Made by a program: the position numbers and the translations under genes. Positions 52,426 to 56,385 of a stretch of DNA of 56,385 nt are shown here, piece by piece. The stretch comes from Prevotella sp. (lineage in GTDB: Bacteria > Bacteroidota > Bacteroidia > Bacteroidales > Bacteroidaceae): positions 1-56,385 of the forward strand of contig JAFUZD010000098.1 of NCBI GenBank assembly GCA_017476785.1. Reading direction: 5' to 3'. The notes beneath the pieces were generated by a model. That model had not been told where the DNA came from, searched no databases, and was given only the letters and a program-made list of their open reading frames with translations. The first letter of the stretch is position 1, and every line of letters starts with the position of its first letter.

Positions 52426-53099
52426 AAAGAACACTTACCATCCTCGCATTCTTCGGTGCCGCCCTCTGCGCCACTGCTACCGACAACCCGACGGAACAAA
52501 TCAACGCCATCAAGAAGAGCCCACAGTATCTCTATGCCGAAGTCACGATGGCACAACAACAGGAAGCTGCCTCGTTGGCTTACAAGATGCTGATTGTAGG
52601 TGTCAACGAGTGGGCTGCTGGACTGTCCAATAGGAAGATGGCCCCCGAAAAGATGGAGCACATCAACCAGTACATTGACACTATCACAGCCCGACGAGCC
52701 AATCTATACCGCGTATTTGTATACGTAGAAAAAGCTCGGCTATTAGCTGACGCCACGACGGAGGAGACAATCGTACAGGCCGACACAATCCACAACATTG
52801 TCATTGCTCCCATCACCCATTACGACGTGCTGGAGCAGATTAAGCAAGCACGTTATTTCTTTGAGTTGCAATCTATTATGGAACCTCTTAAGGCGAATGG
52901 TTCCATCATAGACTATGGCAAGTTTTCAACAGCCCCAAATGTCACCGAATGCTATCTCATTGTATATGACCCAGCAGGCAACATCAAAGCGTTACTCGGC
53001 AAAGGAACTTCTGTCCGTCCCAACTTGAAAACGGGAAAGAACGATCAGCTCAACAACTACCGAGGATGCGGGGCAATTTGGTTTACACTGAAAAATTAA
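52422..53099 (+). CDS. Exported protein of unknown function
   Basis: 225 residues, signal peptide (cleavage near ATAT, residue 19). Helical first half (AEVTMAQQQEAASLAYKMLIVGVNEWAAG), beta-rich end (CYLIVYDPAGNIKALLGKGTSV). The start is coupled to the preceding stop (ATGA). Family not recognised; conserved clustering with the neighbours would show whether the set acts together. Confidence 0.78.
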   Translation: MKRTLTILAFFGAALCATATDNPTEQINAIKKSPQYLYAEVTMAQQQEAASLAYKMLIVGVNEWAAGLSNRKMAPEKMEHINQYIDTITARRANLYRVFVYVEKARLLADATTEETIVQADTIHNIVIAPITHYDVLEQIKQARYFFELQSIMEPLKANGSIIDYGKFSTAPNVTECYLIVYDPAGNIKALLGKGTSVRPNLKTGKNDQLNNYRGCGAIWFTLKN

Positions 53100-53113
53100 A
53101 AATAACATAGGAA

Positions 53114-54106
53114 ATGAAAAAAATGATTATTGCCTTTGTGGCATTGTTAATGATGAGCACACCGGCTTCGGCCTATCAGTCCGTTCGACTGACTATCAAC
53201 GACGGAATCGCAGATGGTCCACTGAAGAAGCAGATTGAGGTGGCCGCCTCTACATTGATTACCGAGCTGAACCGTGCACAAGAGCGGGATACCGCCAGTC
53301 TCAACCTCTCGCCTGCATATGTGTCGCCCGAAGCACAAGACGGTATCAACAAGTTGTGGCGCAACGAGCATTTCCAGTGCGTGGAAAGCGAAATTGTAGA
53401 GCGACTACTGACCACACGAGACGGCTATCAAGTGCGTGGCATTCCGCTCATTGTCAATGCGGCCAGCAGCAACAGCGAACTGGGCTACCAAGAGGCAGTC
53501 ATCAACTTCGACCGACAGGGCATTATCACCAGCTTCTACTATACCATTGCCCCCGAGCTCTATTCTCGTCTGCGCATCGGACAGATGAGCGACAGTCGGC
53601 ACTCTGTGCAGGATACGCAGGACCGACTGATGATTCTCGACTACGTAGAGCACTTTCGAACGGCCTACAACCAGAAAGACCTCAAGTTTCTGCGTCAAGT
53701 ATTCTCCGACGATGCGCTGATTATCACGGGCAAAGTGGTACAGGTGCGCCGCTCAGAAGTGGTGCCCACTGGCAACCGCATCGTCTATACTACCCAGACC
53801 AAGCAACAATATTTGGAGAATCTTGCACGGGCATTCCGCGCGGCCAGCTATATCAACGTAGCTTTCGACGACATCCTCATTGTCAACCACCCTACCATTA
53901 AAGATGTATACGGCGTAACCGTTCACCAGAAGTGGCACACCAACCGTTACAGCGACGAAGGCTATGTCTTTATGGTGTGGGACTTCCGCAATCCTGATGC
54001 CCCACAGATTCACGTCCGTACGTGGCAGCCAGAATACATTGACCGTGCCAACGGCCAGCGTCTGAATCCCAACGATGTCTTTACACTGGGAGATTTTGAT
54101 TTGTAA
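53114..54106 (+). CDS. Exported protein with a C-terminal NTF2-like domain
   Basis: 330 residues, signal peptide to ASAY (residue 21). The C-terminal part (about 165-320) has an NTF2/SnoaL-like shape: DYVEHFRTAYNQKDLKFLRQVFSDDALIITG, then YVFMVWDFRNPDAPQIHVRTWQPE. The domain is probably a ligand- or partner-binding cone without catalytic residues. AGGAAA precedes the start. Second-to-last gene of the cluster; 12 nt separate it from the next start. Confidence 0.8.
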   Translation: MKKMIIAFVALLMMSTPASAYQSVRLTINDGIADGPLKKQIEVAASTLITELNRAQERDTASLNLSPAYVSPEAQDGINKLWRNEHFQCVESEIVERLLTTRDGYQVRGIPLIVNAASSNSELGYQEAVINFDRQGIITSFYYTIAPELYSRLRIGQMSDSRHSVQDTQDRLMILDYVEHFRTAYNQKDLKFLRQVFSDDALIITGKVVQVRRSEVVPTGNRIVYTTQTKQQYLENLARAFRAASYINVAFDDILIVNHPTIKDVYGVTVHQKWHTNRYSDEGYVFMVWDFRNPDAPQIHVRTWQPEYIDRANGQRLNPNDVFTLGDFDL

Positions 54107-54118
54107 TTAAATATAATA

Positions 54119-56278
54119 ATGTATATGAAACTCAGAAGATATTTTATCATCTTGTTCCTGATGCTTACAATTTGTTTGGGTGACATAATGGCCCAGACAT
54201 TCACCGCCAAGACTGTAGAAGGAGTGAATATGAACTTCGCTATCACAAGTACAGAGAAAATGACGTGCGAAGTGGCAATGACTTCTGACGGATCCGCTAT
54301 TTCGCAAGATTATAACGGCCCAGTAACGATACCTTCTGTTGCTAATGGATATACAGTCACCTCCATTGGCCGTGCGGCTTTTGCCTTGTGTAAAATAACA
54401 TCAGCATCTATACCAAATACAGTCACAGCAATAGAGGGGCAAGCATTTTCCGCTTGCAACTCATTAACCTCTTTGGTTCTTCCAGAAAGTCTCATATCCA
54501 TTGGTGATAATGCTTTCGAATTTTGTGAGAATCTAAAAAGCATTACCATTCCTAACAGCATTACTGCTCTTGGTAATGGGGTGTTCTGCAGGTGTTCCGA
54601 ATTAGAAGAGGTCAATCTGCCAAGCTCTATCACCTTCATTCCGTATGATTGCTTTGAATCTTGCAAATCACTTCGTTCGATTCAAATACCAGAAAAAGTG
54701 ACGAGTATAGCAAAATGGGCTTTTGCTGGATGTGAAAAACTTTCAGGCATTTCATTGCCGTCCAACCTAACGGAAATAGGAGAACAAGCATTTGCAGAAT
54801 GTGCATTCACCTCATTTATCCTGCCCCAAAACGTATCAACATTGGGAAAAGGATTCATCGAGAAAAATCCAGACTTAGCATCCATAAAAGTCTTGTTTGA
54901 AAATCCCATCAGCATTACGGACGACGTGTTTACCAAAGAGGATGTCTTTGATAAAGTGACGCTGTATGTACCCAAAGGGAGTGCCGCGAAGTTTACAGCA
55001 GCGACGGGATGGAACAAGTTTAACCAGATTCAAGAAATGGATGCCGTCGGTGATATATTTACTGCCAAGACCGTCGAGGGAGTTGATATGCTATTCCGCA
55101 TTACAGACATCGCCAATATGACGTGTGAGGTTGGAACAGGAAGTAGCGAGACACCTGCCATCTCCAAAGAATGCAATGGAATAGTAACAATCCCCGAATC
55201 TGCCAATGGGTATAAAGTCACTGGTATCAGCTTCTGTGCGTTTGTTAATCGCAATTTAGTTGGTATTAGCATCCCGGAAGGAGTTACAACTATCGGAAGA
55301 ATTGCATTTGGAGCCTGTGAAAATTTAGCCTCTGTGTCTATACCCAACACTGTCACATCAATAGAACCACAAGCATTTAGCCAATGTAAATCATTAACCT
55401 CTTTGGAACTTCCAGAAGGTCTTCAATCTATCGGTTTTTCTGCTTTCGAAGATTGTGAGAATCTAAAAAGCATTACGATTCCTAATAGCGTCACAGATTT
55501 ACAAGGTTTTGCATTTCTAGATTGCGAAAAGTTGGAATCTGTCATCTTGTCAAATGCCATCACCTCTATTTCTAATGTCTGTTTTTGTGGTTGCAAATCA
55601 CTTCGTTCGATTCAAATTCCAGAAAGCGTAATGACAATCGAAAGTACCGCTTTTGGCGGATGCGAAATGCTTTCAGAGATTACATTGCCATCCCATCTTA
55701 CCTCAATAGGCAGTGAAGCTTTTGGAGAATGTGCATTTACCACTATTGTGTTGCCAGAAAGCATCACCTCATTAGGAGATGCTTTCCTTGAAAGCTGTCC
55801 CAATCTACATTCCATCAAAGTGCTTTTCGAAAATCCTATCTCCATTACGGACGACGTTTTCAACAAGAACTTTTTGCACGACAACTATGATAATATATAC
55901 CAAAACGTGACCCTTTTTGTTCCGACAGGAAGCAAAGCTAAGTTTATGGCAGCAGAATATTGGAACAAGTTTAGCCATATTGCGGAGGTGGGCGAAATCG
56001 ACAAATTCTTTACGGCTCAAACAGAAGAAGGTGTTGATATGACCTTCGAGATTGTCAGCGAAACCAACAAGACGTGTCAAGTAGCACGTTGGCTTGGAAA
56101 TCTGCCTACTATCTCGCAGGACTATGAAGGTACAGTGACCATTCCTGCAGTGGCCAATGGATACAATGTCATTGCCATTGGCGACAATGCTTTTGCGGGC
56201 TGCCAGAAGTTGACGGGTGTTGTAGTTCCGAACAGCGTCACATCCATTGCCCCCTCAATATTCATCGGCTGTATTTAG
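54119..56278 (+). CDS. BspA-type leucine-rich-repeat surface protein, last module cut short
   Basis: 719 residues. Signal peptide (cleaved near IMAQ, residue 25). Three modules, each opening with FTAKTVEGV-like sequence and then carrying BspA/LRR_5 repeats of about 23 residues (xxIPxSVTxIGxxAFxxCxxLxxI). Modules 1 and 2 are near copies in DNA, with blocks exactly 930 bp apart, and module 2 has one repeat more near its start. Module 3 has only about 90 residues and ends at SIFIGCI in the middle of a repeat, with no membrane anchor or secretion tail. Such proteins bind host proteins or other bacteria. Confidence 0.9.
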   Translation: MYMKLRRYFIILFLMLTICLGDIMAQTFTAKTVEGVNMNFAITSTEKMTCEVAMTSDGSAISQDYNGPVTIPSVANGYTVTSIGRAAFALCKITSASIPNTVTAIEGQAFSACNSLTSLVLPESLISIGDNAFEFCENLKSITIPNSITALGNGVFCRCSELEEVNLPSSITFIPYDCFESCKSLRSIQIPEKVTSIAKWAFAGCEKLSGISLPSNLTEIGEQAFAECAFTSFILPQNVSTLGKGFIEKNPDLASIKVLFENPISITDDVFTKEDVFDKVTLYVPKGSAAKFTAATGWNKFNQIQEMDAVGDIFTAKTVEGVDMLFRITDIANMTCEVGTGSSETPAISKECNGIVTIPESANGYKVTGISFCAFVNRNLVGISIPEGVTTIGRIAFGACENLASVSIPNTVTSIEPQAFSQCKSLTSLELPEGLQSIGFSAFEDCENLKSITIPNSVTDLQGFAFLDCEKLESVILSNAITSISNVCFCGCKSLRSIQIPESVMTIESTAFGGCEMLSEITLPSHLTSIGSEAFGECAFTTIVLPESITSLGDAFLESCPNLHSIKVLFENPISITDDVFNKNFLHDNYDNIYQNVTLFVPTGSKAKFMAAEYWNKFSHIAEVGEIDKFFTAQTEEGVDMTFEIVSETNKTCQVARWLGNLPTISQDYEGTVTIPAVANGYNVIAIGDNAFAGCQKLTGVVVPNSVTSIAPSIFIGCI

Positions 56279-56385
56279 ATAGGCCATAATAACTATGAAA
56301 GACCAATAACAACTATTTGTATCTTTCTCATTTTCAGTTACTTTTGATTTTTAACACTTGGTAGTTGGAATTTGGTAGTTACCGA

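Overview
The window is chromosomal DNA of a member of the Bacteroidales, most likely Prevotella or a close relative. This is inferred, not proven. Support comes from the gene set: PPi-dependent phosphofructokinase, reverse rubrerythrin, BspA-type leucine-rich repeats, and a BtuB/BtuG-type cobalamin locus. Many start sites also carry the Bacteroidetes promoter signature (TTTG, 19-21 bp, TAnnTTTG). Coding density is high, with short spacers and many 1-14 nt gene overlaps.

Layout. 1-5813 (minus): a phospho-sugar mutase cut by the window edge, two exported TPR proteins and gyrA. 6209-10336 (plus): clpC and glutamate dehydrogenase. 10441-21461: mostly minus strand, with a LysM glucosaminidase, (plus) cytidine deaminase, a beta-helix lipoprotein, reverse rubrerythrin, the packed run fur-like/purA/hisS/SGNH esterase, then AraC-type regulator/dipeptidyl peptidase III/AlkD-like. 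21595-26087: recQ (plus), facing a GH25 lysozyme and pfp (minus). 26320-33172 (plus): a probable operon of a small protein, an acyltransferase, a large exported amidase-like protein, a small protein, a YgiQ radical-SAM protein and a PP2C-like protein. 33308-34181 (minus): a HicAB toxin-antitoxin pair and tRNA-Arg(UCU). 34502-36277 (minus): a Ser/Thr kinase fused through one membrane helix to a formylglycine-generating-enzyme-like (FGE-like) domain. 36370-41960 (minus): a cobalamin uptake operon btuB-btuG-btuF-btuC behind a cobalamin riboswitch. 41976-49707 (minus): a WecB-like protein, a candidate small RNA, a two-component operon with a large hybrid-looking kinase, and kdgA/kdgK. 49926-56278 (plus): an AI-2E family permease, then a long candidate structured leader followed by four exported proteins ending in a BspA-like repeat protein.

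Most notable. (1) In two places a long intrinsic-terminator hairpin lies exactly over the start codon of the next gene, with the ATG in or at the loop and the U-run encoding Phe residues of the signal peptide (13472-13516 and 47943-47997). (2) The 3' end of the kinase-FGE gene looks like the variable repeat of a diversity-generating retroelement. (3) An orphan promoter and terminator suggest a small RNA near 43113-43236. (4) A ~260-nt leader near 51058-51320 has competing hairpins. (5) hicAB lies between 18-bp direct repeats, one of which is in the tRNA-Arg terminator. (6) Several proteins have unusual architecture or lack expected residues. All family assignments are by eye from motifs; no database search was run.
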